From Clostridia bacterium (GTDB lineage Bacteria > Bacillota > Clostridia > Oscillospirales > Acutalibacteraceae), in the NCBI GenBank assembly GCA_017502085.1, contig JAFVVQ010000019.1, positions 1 through 64,000 of the forward strand: DNA of 64,000 nt, read 5' to 3'. Each line of letters starts with the position of its first letter. The stretch's first letter is position 1. The notes beneath the pieces are model-generated. The model ran no database searches, was not told where the DNA came from, and worked only from the letters and a program-made list of their open reading frames with translations. Of this stretch, positions 25,372 to 35,884 are shown one piece after another. The position numbers and the translations under genes were made by a program.

Positions 25372-27039
25372 ATGATGACCGATATCGAAATCGCTCAGTC
25401 CGTTCAGATGAAACCTATCACAGAAATCGCAGAAGCAGCCGGAATCGACGGCAAATACCTCGAACAGTACGGCAACTACAAAGCAAAGGTTGACCTTTCT
25501 CTTCTTGATGACAGTGATAAAAAAGACGGCAAACTTATTCTTGTAACCGCAATCACTCCCACTCCTGCAGGAGAGGGCAAAACAACAACAACAATCGGTC
25601 TTGCCGACGGTCTCAAGAGAATCGGCAAGAATGTTATGGTTGCTCTGCGTGAGCCTTCTCTCGGACCCGTTTTCGGTGTCAAGGGCGGTGCGGCAGGCGG
25701 CGGCTATGCTCAGGTTGTGCCTATGGAAGATATCAACCTCCATTTCACGGGTGACTTCCACGCAATCGGTGCGGCAAACAACCTTCTTGCAGCTATGCTT
25801 GATAACCATATTTATCAGGGCAATGCTCTTAATATTGACCCCAGAAGAATCACATGGAAGCGCTGCGTTGATATGAACGACAGACAGCTCCGTTTTGTAA
25901 CAGACGGTCTCGGCGGCAGAGTCAACGGTGTGCCCAGAGAAGACGGATACGATATCACCGTTGCATCCGAAATCATGGCTGTTCTTTGCCTTTCGACGTC
26001 AATCACCGACCTTAAGGAAAGACTTTCAAGAATTATCGTCGGTTATACCTACGATGAGAAGCCCGTTACCGCAGGTCAGCTTAAGGCTGCGGGTGCCATG
26101 ACTGCTCTCCTCAAAGATGCTCTCAAGCCCAACCTTGTTCAGACACTTGAAGGTACACCCGCTTTTGTTCACGGCGGACCTTTTGCAAATATTGCTCACG
26201 GTTGTAACTCTGTTATGGCTACAAAACTCGCAATGAAGCTCGGTGACTATGCAATTACCGAGGCAGGCTTCGGCGCAGACCTCGGCGCAGAAAAGTTCCT
26301 TGATATCAAATGCCGTTATGCGGGTCTTAATCCCGATGCGGTTGTTATTGTTGCGACAATCAGAGCGCTGAAAATGCACGGCGGTCTTGCAAAGACTGAG
26401 CTTGGCTCCGAGAATCTTGAGGCTCTCGAAAAGGGCATTCCCAACCTTCTTCGCCACGTTTCCAATATCAAGAATGTTTATAAACTTCCTTCGGTTGTTG
26501 CGGTTAACCGTTTCCCCACCGATACCGATGCAGAGGTTGAGCTTATCATTGAAAAGTGCAGGGAACTCGGCGTAAACGTTGTTCTTTCAAACGTCTGGGC
26601 TGAAGGTGGTAAAGGCGGAGAAGAACTCGCAAAAGAGGTTGTTGCTCTTTGCGAACAGCCCAACGATTTCACCTTTGCATATGAACTTGAAGGCACAATC
26701 GAAGAAAAGATCGAAGCAGTTGTCAGAAAGGTTTACGGCGGTGACGGTATCTCCGTTCTTCCCGCCGCAAAGAAGCAGATCGATATGCTTACCGCAAACG
26801 GTTATGCAAATCTTCCCGTATGTATGGCAAAGACGCAGTACAGCTTCTCGGATGACCCCGCAAAGCTCGGCGCACCCGAAAGCTTTACCGTCACAATCAA
26901 GAACGTCAAGATTTCCGCAGGTGCAGGATTCATCGTTGTTCTTACAGGCGATATTATGACCATGCCCGGTCTTCCCAAGGTGCCCGCTGCCGAGAAGATT
27001 GACGTAGACGAAAACGGCAGAATTTCAGGCCTTTTCTGA
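25372..27039 (+). CDS. fhs: Formate-tetrahydrofolate ligase
   Basis: 555 residues, the standard length. The ATP site is [16 protein letters not shown], followed by [14 protein letters not shown] and the conserved [10 protein letters not shown]. It makes 10-formyltetrahydrofolate from formate, tetrahydrofolate and ATP, feeding purine synthesis and fmt. Two adjacent ATG codons occur (25372, 25375); GAAAGGAAG at 25353-25361 favours the first. Sequence in frame upstream to 25324 lies in the riboswitch terminator tail and is not part of the protein. It is transcribed alone between the riboswitch and a strong terminator. Confidence 0.95.
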   Translation: MMTDIEIAQSVQMKPITEIAEAAGIDGKYLEQYGNYKAKVDLSLLDDSDKKDGKLILVTAITPTPAGEGKTTTTIGLADGLKRIGKNVMVALREPSLGPVFGVKGGAAGGGYAQVVPMEDINLHFTGDFHAIGAANNLLAAMLDNHIYQGNALNIDPRRITWKRCVDMNDRQLRFVTDGLGGRVNGVPREDGYDITVASEIMAVLCLSTSITDLKERLSRIIVGYTYDEKPVTAGQLKAAGAMTALLKDALKPNLVQTLEGTPAFVHGGPFANIAHGCNSVMATKLAMKLGDYAITEAGFGADLGAEKFLDIKCRYAGLNPDAVVIVATIRALKMHGGLAKTELGSENLEALEKGIPNLLRHVSNIKNVYKLPSVVAVNRFPTDTDAEVELIIEKCRELGVNVVLSNVWAEGGKGGEELAKEVVALCEQPNDFTFAYELEGTIEEKIEAVVRKVYGGDGISVLPAAKKQIDMLTANGYANLPVCMAKTQYSFSDDPAKLGAPESFTVTIKNVKISAGAGFIVVLTGDIMTMPGLPKVPAAEKIDVDENGRISGLF

Positions 27040-27061
27040 TACATAATATAGTTGAACGTTT

Positions 27062-27100
27062 CAGACCTTTCCTTTTTTCGGAGAGGTCTGTTTTTCTTTT
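27062..27100 (+). terminator. Intrinsic terminator of fhs
   Basis: Stem CAGACCTTTCC / GGAGAGGTCTG (27062-27090) around a T-rich loop, followed by TTTTTCTTTT. Confidence 0.88.
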
Positions 27101-27160
27101 ATGAATCCACAAATAATTGAAAAATTTAACAAATAAGGCACAAAATATTGCGTTTTTCGG

Positions 27161-27189
27161 TTGCAAATTATTTACTGTAATGTTATAAT
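27161..27189 (+). promoter_or_regulatory. Promoter of tepA-ftsK
   Basis: TTGCAA (27161-27166), 17-base spacer, perfect TATAAT (27184-27189). The leader to the GTG at 27282 is about 85 bases with no clear structure. Confidence 0.75.
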
Positions 27190-27281
27190 AATCAATAATG
27201 CCCGACTATGTCTATTTTCGGCCGTTGCGACAAATACTATCCTCAAAAAACGGATTATCCGTTCGTGAGAGGATGAATATT

Positions 27282-28046
27282 GTGGAGAAAAAAAGAAACG
27301 GCAAAAAAGATAATTTTTATATTTCATCGCCCTCGTGGATATCTCCCGATTGTTCGGGAAGTAACTGTGAATCGGGTTGCAGTGAGGCGATAAATAACAT
27401 CATCGAGACCGGCTCAATCACCGTCAAAAAAGGCGAAAACGTTATTCATTGTCTGACGGTTATCGGTCAGGTGGAAGGGCATTATATTCTGCCTGCGCAG
27501 AACAAAACGACAAAATATGAGCATGTTATTCCCCAGCTTGTCGCTATTGAGGAGAGCGACGGCATTGACGGGCTTGTTCTTATTCTTAACACCGTAGGCG
27601 GCGATATTGAAGCGGGCCTTGCGATTGCGGAGCTTATCAGCGGAATGAAAACTCCCAGCGTATCTCTTGTGCTCGGCGGAGGTCATTCAATCGGCGTACC
27701 CCTTGCGGTCTCTGCGGATAAATCGTTCATCACTCCGTCGGCAACAATGACAATTCACCCCGTCAGAATGAACGGTCTTGTTCTCGGCGTGCCGCAGACT
27801 CTTTCGTATTTCGAGCAAATGCAGGAGCGGATAGTCCGTTTTGTTTCGGAAAATTCCGCTATTTCTGCTGACAGATTCAGAGAGCTTATGCTTGCAACGG
27901 GTGAGCTTGTTCTCGATGTGGGAACTGTGCTTGAAGGCGAAAAGGCGGTCAGCGAAGGTCTGATTGATTCAATCGGTTCGCTTTCCGATGCGCTTGAGTG
28001 CCTTTACGGTATGATTGAGGAAAACAAGAAAAATAACTGCGATTGA
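27282..28046 (+). CDS. tepA: ClpP-fold serine protease, TepA (YlzF) family
   Basis: 254 residues from GTG 27282. The fold is that of ClpP/crotonase proteases: LNTVGGDIEAGLAIAELI, the nucleophile in GGGHSIGVPLA (Ser136) and the His in TMTIHPVRM (His159). In Bacillus TepA lies beside spoIIIE and has been linked to protein translocation and signal-peptide degradation; ftsK/spoIIIE follows here at 28 bases. AGAGG at 27268-27272 is nine bases before the GTG; ATG 27273 touches the ribosome binding site and is less likely, and further in-frame sequence to 27198 overlaps the leader. The N-terminus has several Cys (DCSGSNCESGC), unusual and unexplained. Confidence 0.87.
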   Translation: MEKKRNGKKDNFYISSPSWISPDCSGSNCESGCSEAINNIIETGSITVKKGENVIHCLTVIGQVEGHYILPAQNKTTKYEHVIPQLVAIEESDGIDGLVLILNTVGGDIEAGLAIAELISGMKTPSVSLVLGGGHSIGVPLAVSADKSFITPSATMTIHPVRMNGLVLGVPQTLSYFEQMQERIVRFVSENSAISADRFRELMLATGELVLDVGTVLEGEKAVSEGLIDSIGSLSDALECLYGMIEENKKNNCD

Positions 28047-28073
28047 ATAAAATTAAAGGAAGGGTAAAAACCG

Positions 28074-30647
28074 ATGGCAAGCACCAACAACAAGAAAAAC
28101 GCTTCGTCAAAAAAGAAAACAAGCCAGACGTCGTCTCAGAGCAAAGCCCGTACAAGCTCCGCAAAGAGCAAGAGCAAAAAGGGTCGGCTTGATACCGAAG
28201 CAAAAATCAGACAGAATATTTCCGTCATTATGATCGGAATTGCGGTATTCCTGTTCTTCGTTGCAGTTATCGAGGGTCAGGGTATCTGGTCCTGGATGCA
28301 TAACAAATTCATTTCGCTTTTTGGATTACTGACGTTTATTGTTCCGATCTATATGGTTTATGCAACGTTTGTTTATTCCAAAGGTGAGGCGGGCAGAAAT
28401 GCAATTCCGAGAACGGTCGGCATCGGTGCATTGATTGTGTTTCTTTGCTCCGTGTTACATACTGTTTTCAACAGTGCCGATTACTTTTCGGAAATCGAGT
28501 GGGCACAGCAGTTTGCCGATATCTGGAACAGCACAGTGCCCGTTATCAAAGGCGGCGGAATTCTCGGCGCACTTGTAGGCGGCACAATGGCGGTGTTTAT
28601 GGGCAAGGCACCAGCGCTGATTATATTTATAATCTTGTTTGTGTGCACATTCCTTATTCTTACGGGTGTCACACTTGAAACAATTGTTTCCGTTGTCAGA
28701 AAACCTGTTGATAAAGTAGGCAAAATAACAGGTGAGGCAATTGAACGAGGCGCAGAAAAGATGGAGGAGCGCCGTGAACGTATTGCTGCGGAGAAAGAAG
28801 AGGAGAAGAAGAAGAAATTCTCGCCCCCTGCAAGTCCCACCGTATCTGCGGAGGATGACGAAGATTTTGAAATTGAAATCACCGCAGACGATGAAGAAGA
28901 TGAATCCGAAGAAGATATCGTGATTCAGTTTACTCCCGAAGAACCTGAAATTCCTGTTATCAGACTTCCTGACGACGAGACTTCGGTTGTTGAAGAAGTG
29001 ATTGATAAGGCGGCTAAAGAGAGAAAACGCCGCACAAAATCGATTTCCAAGCCTGACGGGGACCCCGTTCAGGAGGAAAGAGCTTTCCCCGAAGAGGAAG
29101 AAAAAACCGAGGACTATACTCTGCCTTCTATCGAATGCCTTGAGCCACCCGAAAAAACGGCGGTTGCCGACAGCACCGCTGAAACGCAGATTGCCGCCAA
29201 GAAGCTTATTTCAACACTTGAAAGCTTTAAAATTAAGGCAGAAATATCCGAAATCACAAGAGGACCCTCGGTCACAAGATATGAACTTGTGCCTGATGCG
29301 GGTGTCAGAATCAATAAAATCACAAATCTTGCCGATGATATTGCGCTTCGCCTTGCTGCTACAAGTGTGCGTATTGAAGCGCCCATTCCGGGCAAATCGG
29401 CTATCGGCATTGAAATTCCCAACAGTGCAAAATCAATGGTCACAATGCGCGAAACCATTGATACTCCTCAGTTCAGGGATTCAAAGAGTAAGCTCAACGT
29501 TGCTCTCGGCAAGGATATCACGGGTAAGGTTGTATGTGCGGACCTTGCGAAGATGCCCCATCTTCTTGTTGCGGGTACAACAGGTTCGGGTAAGTCCGTA
29601 TGCCTTAACGCGATGATTGTCAGCATTCTCTATAATGCCACTCCCGACGAAGTCAAGCTGGTTATGATTGACCCGAAGATGGTTGAATTCACTATGTATA
29701 ACGGCATTGCTCATCTTGAAGTGCCCGTTGTTTCCAATCCCAGAAAAGCTGCGGGTGCACTTGGCTGGGCGGTAGGTGAAATGGAGAGAAGATATGCCAT
29801 GTTTGCCGAAAGCGGAACGAGGGAAATCAAGGGCTATAATGCTCTTTGTGAAAGCAGACCCGACCTTAAAAAGATTCCTCAGATCGTTATTTTTATCGAT
29901 GAGCTTGCCGACCTTATGATGGTGTCTCCCAAAGAGGTTGAAGACTCAATCTGCCGTCTTGCCCAGAAGGCGAGAGCCGCAGGTATTCACCTTGTTATTG
30001 CAACCCAGAGACCGTCCGTTGACGTTATCACGGGTCTTATCAAATCGAATATTCCCAGCCGAATCGCACTTTCCGTTTCGTCGCCCACAGACTCAAGAAT
30101 TATTCTTGATGCAATGGGTGCTGAAAAACTTCTCGGTAACGGCGATATGCTTTTCTGCCCGACCGGTTCATCAAAATCAAAGCGTGTTCAGGGTTGCTTT
30201 ATTTCCGATAAGGAAGTTGAAACGGTCGTTAATTTCGTCAAGTCACAGTCGACGACTACTTATAACGAAGAAACCATCAGAGAAATCGAAACCAAGGCTG
30301 CCGAGACTGAAAATGCCAAGAAAAAGGCATCTGACGATACTGATGAGGGCGATTGGGATCCCGCACTTGAAGAGGCAATTGACGTTGTTGTTTCGGCGGG
30401 TCAGGCTTCGACCACAATGCTTCAGAAGAAACTCAAGCTCGGCTATGCCAGAGCATCGAGAGTTATGGATCAGCTTGAAGAAAAGGGCATCGTAGGTCCT
30501 TCCGAAGGTGCAAAACCCAGAGCTGTTCTTATCTCAAAGCAGCAGTGGTATGAGATGCAGGCACTCGCTCAGGGCGGTGCGCCCAACATCGATGACGTTT
30601 TTGCGGATGACGATTCCGACGGCGAAGACGATGATTTCTTCGCATAA
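28074..30647 (+). CDS. ftsK: DNA translocase FtsK/SpoIIIE
   Basis: 857 residues. A basic N-terminus of Lys/Ser/Thr repeats is followed by four membrane helices (about 45-205), a long acidic linker, and the motor domain with Walker [15 protein letters not shown] and Walker [16 protein letters not shown]-terminal winged-helix gamma domain begins near [12 protein letters not shown]. It pumps chromosomal DNA through the septum at division and, in spore formers, into the forespore. AAAGGAAGGG upstream sets the ATG. It shares the tepA promoter and ends before a strong terminator. Confidence 0.95.
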   Translation: MASTNNKKNASSKKKTSQTSSQSKARTSSAKSKSKKGRLDTEAKIRQNISVIMIGIAVFLFFVAVIEGQGIWSWMHNKFISLFGLLTFIVPIYMVYATFVYSKGEAGRNAIPRTVGIGALIVFLCSVLHTVFNSADYFSEIEWAQQFADIWNSTVPVIKGGGILGALVGGTMAVFMGKAPALIIFIILFVCTFLILTGVTLETIVSVVRKPVDKVGKITGEAIERGAEKMEERRERIAAEKEEEKKKKFSPPASPTVSAEDDEDFEIEITADDEEDESEEDIVIQFTPEEPEIPVIRLPDDETSVVEEVIDKAAKERKRRTKSISKPDGDPVQEERAFPEEEEKTEDYTLPSIECLEPPEKTAVADSTAETQIAAKKLISTLESFKIKAEISEITRGPSVTRYELVPDAGVRINKITNLADDIALRLAATSVRIEAPIPGKSAIGIEIPNSAKSMVTMRETIDTPQFRDSKSKLNVALGKDITGKVVCADLAKMPHLLVAGTTGSGKSVCLNAMIVSILYNATPDEVKLVMIDPKMVEFTMYNGIAHLEVPVVSNPRKAAGALGWAVGEMERRYAMFAESGTREIKGYNALCESRPDLKKIPQIVIFIDELADLMMVSPKEVEDSICRLAQKARAAGIHLVIATQRPSVDVITGLIKSNIPSRIALSVSSPTDSRIILDAMGAEKLLGNGDMLFCPTGSSKSKRVQGCFISDKEVETVVNFVKSQSTTTYNEETIREIETKAAETENAKKKASDDTDEGDWDPALEEAIDVVVSAGQASTTMLQKKLKLGYARASRVMDQLEEKGIVGPSEGAKPRAVLISKQQWYEMQALAQGGAPNIDDVFADDDSDGEDDDFFA

Positions 30648-30662
30648 TCAATTGAAATTTGC

Positions 30663-30695
30663 GGCGGTTGATTTTTAATTGACCGCCTTTTGTTT
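30663..30695 (+). terminator. Intrinsic terminator after ftsK
   Basis: Ten-base-pair stem GGCGGTTGAT (30663-30672) with ATTGACCGCC (30678-30687), two wobble pairs, then TTTTGTTT. The next gene starts 19 bases after the stem, so it may depend on read-through or an unseen promoter. Confidence 0.82.
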
Positions 30696-30705
30696 GTGAG
30701 GGCAT

Positions 30706-32598
30706 ATGAACGGATTTTTACCTGTCAGTAAAGAGGATATGACCGCAAGGGGATGGGACTGCGCTGATTTTGTTTATGTCAGCGGCGATGCTTACGTTGA
30801 CCATCCTTCGTTCGGTGCGTCGATTATTACGAGAGTGCTTGAAAATGCGGGCTTCAGAGTTGCTTTTCTTGCACAGCCTGACTGGCGTTCCGACAGAGAT
30901 TTCACACGTTTCGGCAGACCCAGACTCGGATTTCTTGTCAGCAGCGGCAATATCGATTCTATGGTTGCACATTATACGGCGGCGAAGAAAAAACGCAGTG
31001 ACGATGCATACAGTCCGGGTGGCAAAGCGGGTTTCCGACCCGACAGAGCGGTTATTGTTTATTGCAACAAAATCCGTGAAATTTACGGTGATATTCCGAT
31101 TGTTATCGGCGGTCTTGAGGCTTCTCTGCGCCGTTTTGCGCATTACGATTATTGGGATGACAAAATCCGCCGCTCCATTCTGTTTGATTCGCAGGCGGAT
31201 CTGCTTTCATTCGGCATGGGAGAACGCTCAATGGTTGAGATAGCAAAGCTTCTTGACGAAGGCGTTCCTGTTTCCGATATCCGTGACGTGCGGGGCACTT
31301 GTTACAGTGTCGACGTGCGTGAAACTCCCTATATCGGTGCGGAATGTCCCTCGTTTGAAAATGTCTGCAACTCCAAAAAAGAGTATGCGGTATCGTGCAG
31401 AATTCAGCAGGACGAGCAGGATTTTTTCAGAGGCAAAGCCATCAAACAGCGTCACGGCAACAGAATGCTTGTCCAGAATCCGCCCGCAATTCCTTTGTCG
31501 CAGGAGGAACTGGATGAGGTTTATGCTTTGCCGTATATGAGAACGTATCATCCGATGTATGAAAAAGACGGGGGCATTCCCGGCATTGAAGAAGTTCGTT
31601 TTTCGGTATCGCACAACAGAGGATGTTTCGGAGCGTGTAATTTTTGCTCGCTTGCATTCCATCAGGGCAGATATATCACAACAAGAAGCAAGGATTCTGT
31701 TGTTGCGGAAGCAAAATTGCTGACGGAATTGCCTGATTTCAAGGGTTATATCCACGATATCGGAGGACCTACCGCAAACTTCCGCCACCCTTCGTGCAAG
31801 GGTCAGGAACAAAGGGGACTCTGCAAGGGTAAAAAATGCCTTGCTCCCACACCGTGTCCGAATCTCAGATCAGATCATACCGAGTATCTTGATATTCTCC
31901 GCACCGTACGTGCGCTCCCGAAAGTCAAGAAGGTCTTTGTCCGTTCGGGTATACGATATGACTATATGCTTGCGGATAAAGACGATACATTCTTCAGAGA
32001 ACTTGTTGCACATCACGTCAGCGGTCAGCTGAAGGTAGCGCCCGAGCATTGCTCTGCGGCGGTGCTTGATAAAATGGGCAAACCGCATATTGAGGCGTAT
32101 GTCGAGTTTTCAAAGAAATATTTCAGCTTCAGCAAGAAAGAGGGCAAGGAGCAGTATCTTGTGCCTTATCTTATGTCATCCCATCCCGGCAGCACTCTCA
32201 AGGATGCTGTTGAACTTGCTTTGTTTTTGAAGAAAATCGGAATCCGCCCCGAGCAGGTGCAGGATTTCTATCCCACCCCAGGCACGGTTTCAACCTGTAT
32301 GTTCTATACGGGGCTTGATCCCTACACGATGAAAGAGGTTTACGTTGCGAAAGACCCGCACGAAAAGGCTTTGCAGAGGGCATTGCTCCAGTATTTTGAC
32401 CCGAGAAAAAAAGAATTGGTTATTGAAGCTTTGCGTAAAGCGGGCAGAAGCGACCTTATCGGCAACTCGGATAAATGTCTTGTCAGAGCAGCTCAGAAGC
32501 CTTCGACATCGAATATAAAAAATAACCGTTATGACGGTAACAGAGGTAGGAGAAATGAAAAGAAAACAGGCGGAAGAAATAATAAAGTCCGTAAATGA
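30706..32598 (+). CDS. YgiQ family radical SAM protein
   Basis: 630 residues. The UPF0313/YgiQ N-terminal domain opens with [20 protein letters not shown]. The radical SAM motif CFGACNFCS (CxxxCxxC) lies in the middle ([12 protein letters not shown]), and further cysteines follow ([15 protein letters not shown]). The substrate of this family is not established. The C-terminus is a basic, probably unstructured tail. The ribosome binding site GAGGG is six bases before the ATG. The gene overlaps the next one by 44 bases. Confidence 0.9.
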   Translation: MNGFLPVSKEDMTARGWDCADFVYVSGDAYVDHPSFGASIITRVLENAGFRVAFLAQPDWRSDRDFTRFGRPRLGFLVSSGNIDSMVAHYTAAKKKRSDDAYSPGGKAGFRPDRAVIVYCNKIREIYGDIPIVIGGLEASLRRFAHYDYWDDKIRRSILFDSQADLLSFGMGERSMVEIAKLLDEGVPVSDIRDVRGTCYSVDVRETPYIGAECPSFENVCNSKKEYAVSCRIQQDEQDFFRGKAIKQRHGNRMLVQNPPAIPLSQEELDEVYALPYMRTYHPMYEKDGGIPGIEEVRFSVSHNRGCFGACNFCSLAFHQGRYITTRSKDSVVAEAKLLTELPDFKGYIHDIGGPTANFRHPSCKGQEQRGLCKGKKCLAPTPCPNLRSDHTEYLDILRTVRALPKVKKVFVRSGIRYDYMLADKDDTFFRELVAHHVSGQLKVAPEHCSAAVLDKMGKPHIEAYVEFSKKYFSFSKKEGKEQYLVPYLMSSHPGSTLKDAVELALFLKKIGIRPEQVQDFYPTPGTVSTCMFYTGLDPYTMKEVYVAKDPHEKALQRALLQYFDPRKKELVIEALRKAGRSDLIGNSDKCLVRAAQKPSTSNIKNNRYDGNRGRRNEKKTGGRNNKVRK

Positions 32599-33526
32599 AA
32601 CGGGTAAAAATATCAAGTCCACCAAAGGAAAAATCCTTTATATCTTGCTGCTTCTGATAGTTGCGGTTGCAGTCGTTTTAGGCGGTGCTTTTCTCGGACT
32701 GTGGGATAATCTCGCAGATCCTGACGCAACCGACCCCGAAGCATCGGTCAGCACGTGCAAGGTGCATTATATCGACGTCGGTCAGGGAGACTGTGAGCTT
32801 GTTGAGTGCGACGGAAAATATATGCTTATCGATGCAAGTGAAAACGGTCATGAGAATGAGATTATAAATTATCTTAAAACACTAGGTGTTGAAAAACTCG
32901 ATTACGTTGTTGTTTCTCATCAGCATTCCGACCATATCGGCGGCATCCCCGAGGTGCTTGCGGAATTTGAAGCAGATAACATAATTATGCCACGTCTGAC
33001 GAAATCGCAGACTCCGACCAACAGCACGTACAAAGCATTTCTCAATGCGCTGAAATCATCGGAGGCGAAGATTACCGAAGCTAAGGTCGGCGCAAAATAC
33101 AATCTCGGAACGGCAACTTTCGAAATTCTCGGACCCGTCACAAACGATGCCGAGGATATCAACAATATGTCAGCGGTTGTGCGTCTTGATTTCGGTGAGA
33201 ATTCTTTCCTGTTTACGGGCGATGCCGAAACGGAGGAGGAGCTCGAAATGCTCGATAATGGAGCAAATCTTGATTGCGACGTGCTCAAAGCGGGTCATCA
33301 CGGCTCGTCAACGTCTTCGTGCAATAAGTTCCTCGATGCCGTAACTCCCGAAATCTGCGTTATTTCCTGCGGTGAGGGTAACGATTACGGTCATCCGCAC
33401 GATAAGGCGGTCAACAGAATCAAAAAGCATACCGACGATGTTTTCAGAACGGATCTCTGCGGTGATATCGTTATTGTTTCCGACGGTAAGACTCTTTCGG
33501 TTTCATATGAAAATTCAATGAGGTGA
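32555..33526 (+). CDS. ComEC/Rec2-like metallo-beta-lactamase-fold hydrolase, membrane anchored
   Basis: 323 residues. One membrane helix at about 27-48 is followed by an extracellular MBL domain: [15 protein letters not shown], the metal motif [10 protein letters not shown] (HxHxDH) and [11 protein letters not shown]. This corresponds to the soluble hydrolase part of ComEC without the channel. Such stand-alone proteins may be nucleases or phosphodiesterases; the substrate is unknown. AGGAG before ATG 32555 sets the start, which lies inside the end of the ygiQ-like gene. A DUF3006 gene follows at eight bases, a frequent pairing. Confidence 0.85.
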   Translation: MKRKQAEEIIKSVNETGKNIKSTKGKILYILLLLIVAVAVVLGGAFLGLWDNLADPDATDPEASVSTCKVHYIDVGQGDCELVECDGKYMLIDASENGHENEIINYLKTLGVEKLDYVVVSHQHSDHIGGIPEVLAEFEADNIIMPRLTKSQTPTNSTYKAFLNALKSSEAKITEAKVGAKYNLGTATFEILGPVTNDAEDINNMSAVVRLDFGENSFLFTGDAETEEELEMLDNGANLDCDVLKAGHHGSSTSSCNKFLDAVTPEICVISCGEGNDYGHPHDKAVNRIKKHTDDVFRTDLCGDIVIVSDGKTLSVSYENSMR

Positions 33527-33533
33527 AAAAAGA

Positions 33534-33755
33534 ATGTTTCTGAGTATTGACAGAATTGTTAACGGTTTTGCCGTATGCATCGACGATATGGGCAATATCT
33601 TCAGCGTTTCTCTTGATGACATAAAAGGCGAGGTCAAAGAGGGCAGTATCATTATTTCGGACGGTAACGGCGGCTATATTGCGAGCGGCTATGAAACCGA
33701 TAAACGCAGAGATGAAATGTTCGCTTTTTCGGAATCACTGTTTGATGAGGAATAA
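33534..33755 (+). CDS. DUF3006 domain protein
   Basis: 73 residues, beginning LSIDRIVNGFAVC and continuing as a small beta-rich domain, as in DUF3006. It is commonly encoded next to ComEC-like MBL hydrolases, as here, so the two probably act together; the mechanism is unknown. The ribosome binding site AGGTGAAAA overlaps the stop of the upstream gene. A hairpin follows at 33802. Confidence 0.82.
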   Translation: MFLSIDRIVNGFAVCIDDMGNIFSVSLDDIKGEVKEGSIIISDGNGGYIASGYETDKRRDEMFAFSESLFDEE

Positions 33756-33801
33756 TTTCTGAAAAAGACGCAAAAAGTCATAAAAAAGTTACAAAAAATG
33801 T

Positions 33802-33840
33802 GCCGTATTATTCAATTTGCTCTTGAATAATGCGGCGCTT
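33802..33840 (+). terminator. Long hairpin after DUF3006 gene, probable terminator
   Basis: Fourteen-base-pair stem: GCCGTATTATTCAA (33802-33815) and TTGAATAATGCGGC (33823-33836), one wobble pair, seven-base loop. The T tract after it is weak (GCTTTATTATA). Its second strand includes the -35 box of the miaB promoter. Confidence 0.6.
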
Positions 33841-33851
33841 TATTATATAAT
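33823..33851 (+). promoter_or_regulatory. Promoter of the miaB-ylbF transcript
   Basis: TTGAAT (33823-33828), 17-base spacer, TATAAT (33846-33851). The -35 box is the descending strand of the hairpin at 33802-33836. Confidence 0.7.
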
Positions 33852-33887
33852 ATATAAATATTATAGCTATTATGGAGGAATACGGCT

Positions 33888-35312
33888 TTGTCTGTTAATT
33901 CTGATAAAAATAAAATCAGCGTTTCCGCAGAGGAGTTGCAGAAGCAGAGGGAGTTCACGGCGCTTGTTTCCGATATCGTGAAGCACCGTTTTGAACAGGC
34001 TCCCAAAGCGTTTGTGCACACCTACGGTTGCCAGGGCAACGTTGCCGACGGCGAGAGACTCAAGGGTATGCTTGAGCAGATGGGCTACGTTATGACCGAA
34101 ACTCTCGAGGATGCCGATCTTGTGCTTTACAATACCTGCGCAATCCGTGAACACGCAGAGGACAGAGTTTTCGGTAACGTCGGTGCGCTGAAAAACATCA
34201 AGGCGGCAAAAAAGGACATGAAGATTCTGCTTTGCGGCTGTATGATGCAGCAGGAAAGGGTCGCAAAAAAAATCAGGACAAGCTATCCGTTTGTTGATAT
34301 AGTTTTCGGAACTCACGTAATTCACAGACTTCCCGAATTCCTTTACAGAAGCCTGAGTGCAGGCAAGAAGGTTTATGAGCTTCCCGACGTTGACGGCGTT
34401 ATCGTCGAGGATATGCCGCTTCACCGTGACAGTGATTTCAAAGCCTGGATTCCGATAATGTACGGATGCAATAATTTCTGTACCTACTGCATCGTGCCTT
34501 ACGTCAGGGGCAGAGAAAGAAGCAGAGCCCCCGAAGTTATTATTGCCGAGGCGAAGGAACTTGTTGCAAACGGCTATAAAGAAATCACGTTGCTCGGGCA
34601 GAACGTCAACTCTTACGGCAAATATCCCGATTACGGATGCAATTTTTCACAGCTTCTGCGTGAACTCAATGCAATCGAAGGCGATTTTATAATCCGCTTT
34701 ATGACGTCGCACCCCAAGGATTGCACTCACGAACTTCTCGAGACGATGGCGCAGTGCGAAAAGGTTGCGAAGCATCTGCATCTTCCCTTCCAGAGCGGAA
34801 GCAACAGAGTGCTTGACGCGATGAACAGACGGTATACGAGAGAAAAATATCTCGGTCTTCTTGAATATGCATATTCGCTTATGCCGTCGCTTTCAGTAAC
34901 GAGTGACGTTATAGTTGGCTTCCCGGGTGAAACCTATGATGAATTCCGTGAAACCGTCACCCTTGTTGAACAGGCAAATTTCACGTCGATGTTCACCTTC
35001 ATTTTTTCACCCAGAGAGGGTACGAAAGCCGCTTCGATGCCCGATCCCGTTTCGAGAGAAGAAAAAGGTAAATGGTTCAAGGAACTTCTCGATGCTCAGG
35101 AAAAGGTTGCCGCAGAGAGAACCGCATCGATGGTCGGCAAAACCTACAGAGTGCTTTGTGAGAGTGTCAGCAAGGGCGGTCTGATTGAGGGCAGAACGGA
35201 AGGCAACATTATCATCGAATTTCCCGCCGATGTATCCGTTATCGGCACTTTCAGAAACGTCAGAGTCACCGAATCTCTGACGTGGATTCTCAGAGGCGAA
35301 CTCTGTGATTGA
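33888..35312 (+). CDS. miaB: tRNA-2-methylthio-N6-isopentenyladenosine37 synthase
   Basis: 474 residues. An N-terminal UPF0004 domain (VHTYGCQGNVADGERL, then NTCAIREHAEDRV and LCGCMMQQE) carries the first Fe-S cluster. The radical SAM motif is GCNNFCTYCIVPYVRGRERS, and a C-terminal TRAM domain follows. It adds the methylthio group to i6A37 of tRNAs; miaA, which makes i6A37, is encoded at 40.5 kb. The start is TTG, set by GGAGGA at 33874-33879 eight bases upstream. The second Cys of the N-terminal Fe-S site is within GCQGN, so CxxN follows as in MiaB. Confidence 0.95.
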   Translation: MSVNSDKNKISVSAEELQKQREFTALVSDIVKHRFEQAPKAFVHTYGCQGNVADGERLKGMLEQMGYVMTETLEDADLVLYNTCAIREHAEDRVFGNVGALKNIKAAKKDMKILLCGCMMQQERVAKKIRTSYPFVDIVFGTHVIHRLPEFLYRSLSAGKKVYELPDVDGVIVEDMPLHRDSDFKAWIPIMYGCNNFCTYCIVPYVRGRERSRAPEVIIAEAKELVANGYKEITLLGQNVNSYGKYPDYGCNFSQLLRELNAIEGDFIIRFMTSHPKDCTHELLETMAQCEKVAKHLHLPFQSGSNRVLDAMNRRYTREKYLGLLEYAYSLMPSLSVTSDVIVGFPGETYDEFRETVTLVEQANFTSMFTFIFSPREGTKAASMPDPVSREEKGKWFKELLDAQEKVAAERTASMVGKTYRVLCESVSKGGLIEGRTEGNIIIEFPADVSVIGTFRNVRVTESLTWILRGELCD

Positions 35313-35378
35313 TTCAGGTTATAATTTACGGTTAATCGTAATTTAGCAAAAATATTTTTCAGACAGGAGAAACACAAA

Positions 35379-35789
35379 ATGGACGTAATTGCAAAAGCAA
35401 GAGAACTCGGCGCACTTCTTCAGCAGGATGAGAGATACGTTGCTCTTATGAACGCTCAGAAGGCTAACGAAGAGGATCAGGAACTCAACGAACTCATCGC
35501 AAGAATTCAGCTTGTTCAGATGTCATTCCAGCACGAAGCATCAAAGGAAGACAAGAATCAGCAGAAGCTTGAAGCTTATGACAAGGAGTTCGGCGAAATC
35601 TACACAAAGATTATGGCTAACCCCAATATGCAGGCTTTTGAAGCAGCAAGAAGCGAGATTGATAAGCTTATGAACTATATCAACGGTATTTTTGCTCTTT
35701 GCCTTCAGGGCGAAGACCCCGCAACCTGCGAGCCTCAGCAGCAGCACGAATGCGGCGGCGAATGCTCATCCTGCGGCGGTTGCCACTGA
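35379..35789 (+). CDS. YlbF/YmcA family regulator with Cys-rich C-terminus
   Basis: 136 residues. The helical YlbF-type domain covers about 1-112 (ARELGALLQQDERYVALMNAQKA.., ANPNMQAFEAARSEIDKLMNYIN). The end is ECGGECSSCGGCH, four cysteines plus a histidine. In Bacillus YlbF, YmcA and YaaT form a complex with Fe-S clusters that promotes mRNA processing with RNase Y, and affects competence, biofilm and sporulation. The Cys-rich tail could bind a cluster or zinc; this is inference. AGGAGA precedes the ATG by about ten bases. Confidence 0.85.
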   Translation: MDVIAKARELGALLQQDERYVALMNAQKANEEDQELNELIARIQLVQMSFQHEASKEDKNQQKLEAYDKEFGEIYTKIMANPNMQAFEAARSEIDKLMNYINGIFALCLQGEDPATCEPQQQHECGGECSSCGGCH

Positions 35790-35805
35790 TAATCAACACT
35801 CTGTT

Positions 35806-35864
35806 ACTGCGGAAAAGAAGCAGAAACAATCCGCTTTCTTTTCTGCAGTATTGCGGGATTTTTT
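35806..35864 (+). promoter_or_regulatory. Competing hairpins between ylbF and mutS, possible attenuator
   Basis: A long stem pairs ACTGCGGAAAAGAA (35806-35819) with TTCTTTTCTGCAGT (35836-35849). Part of its loop, AATCCGC (35828-35834), can instead pair with GCGGGATT (35853-35860), which is followed by TTTT to 35864, a terminator-like form. The two cannot fully coexist with the strand positions given. It could be a simple terminator or an attenuator for mutS. Confidence 0.45.
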
Positions 35865-35884
35865 GAAAGGTACGGTAGACTTAA

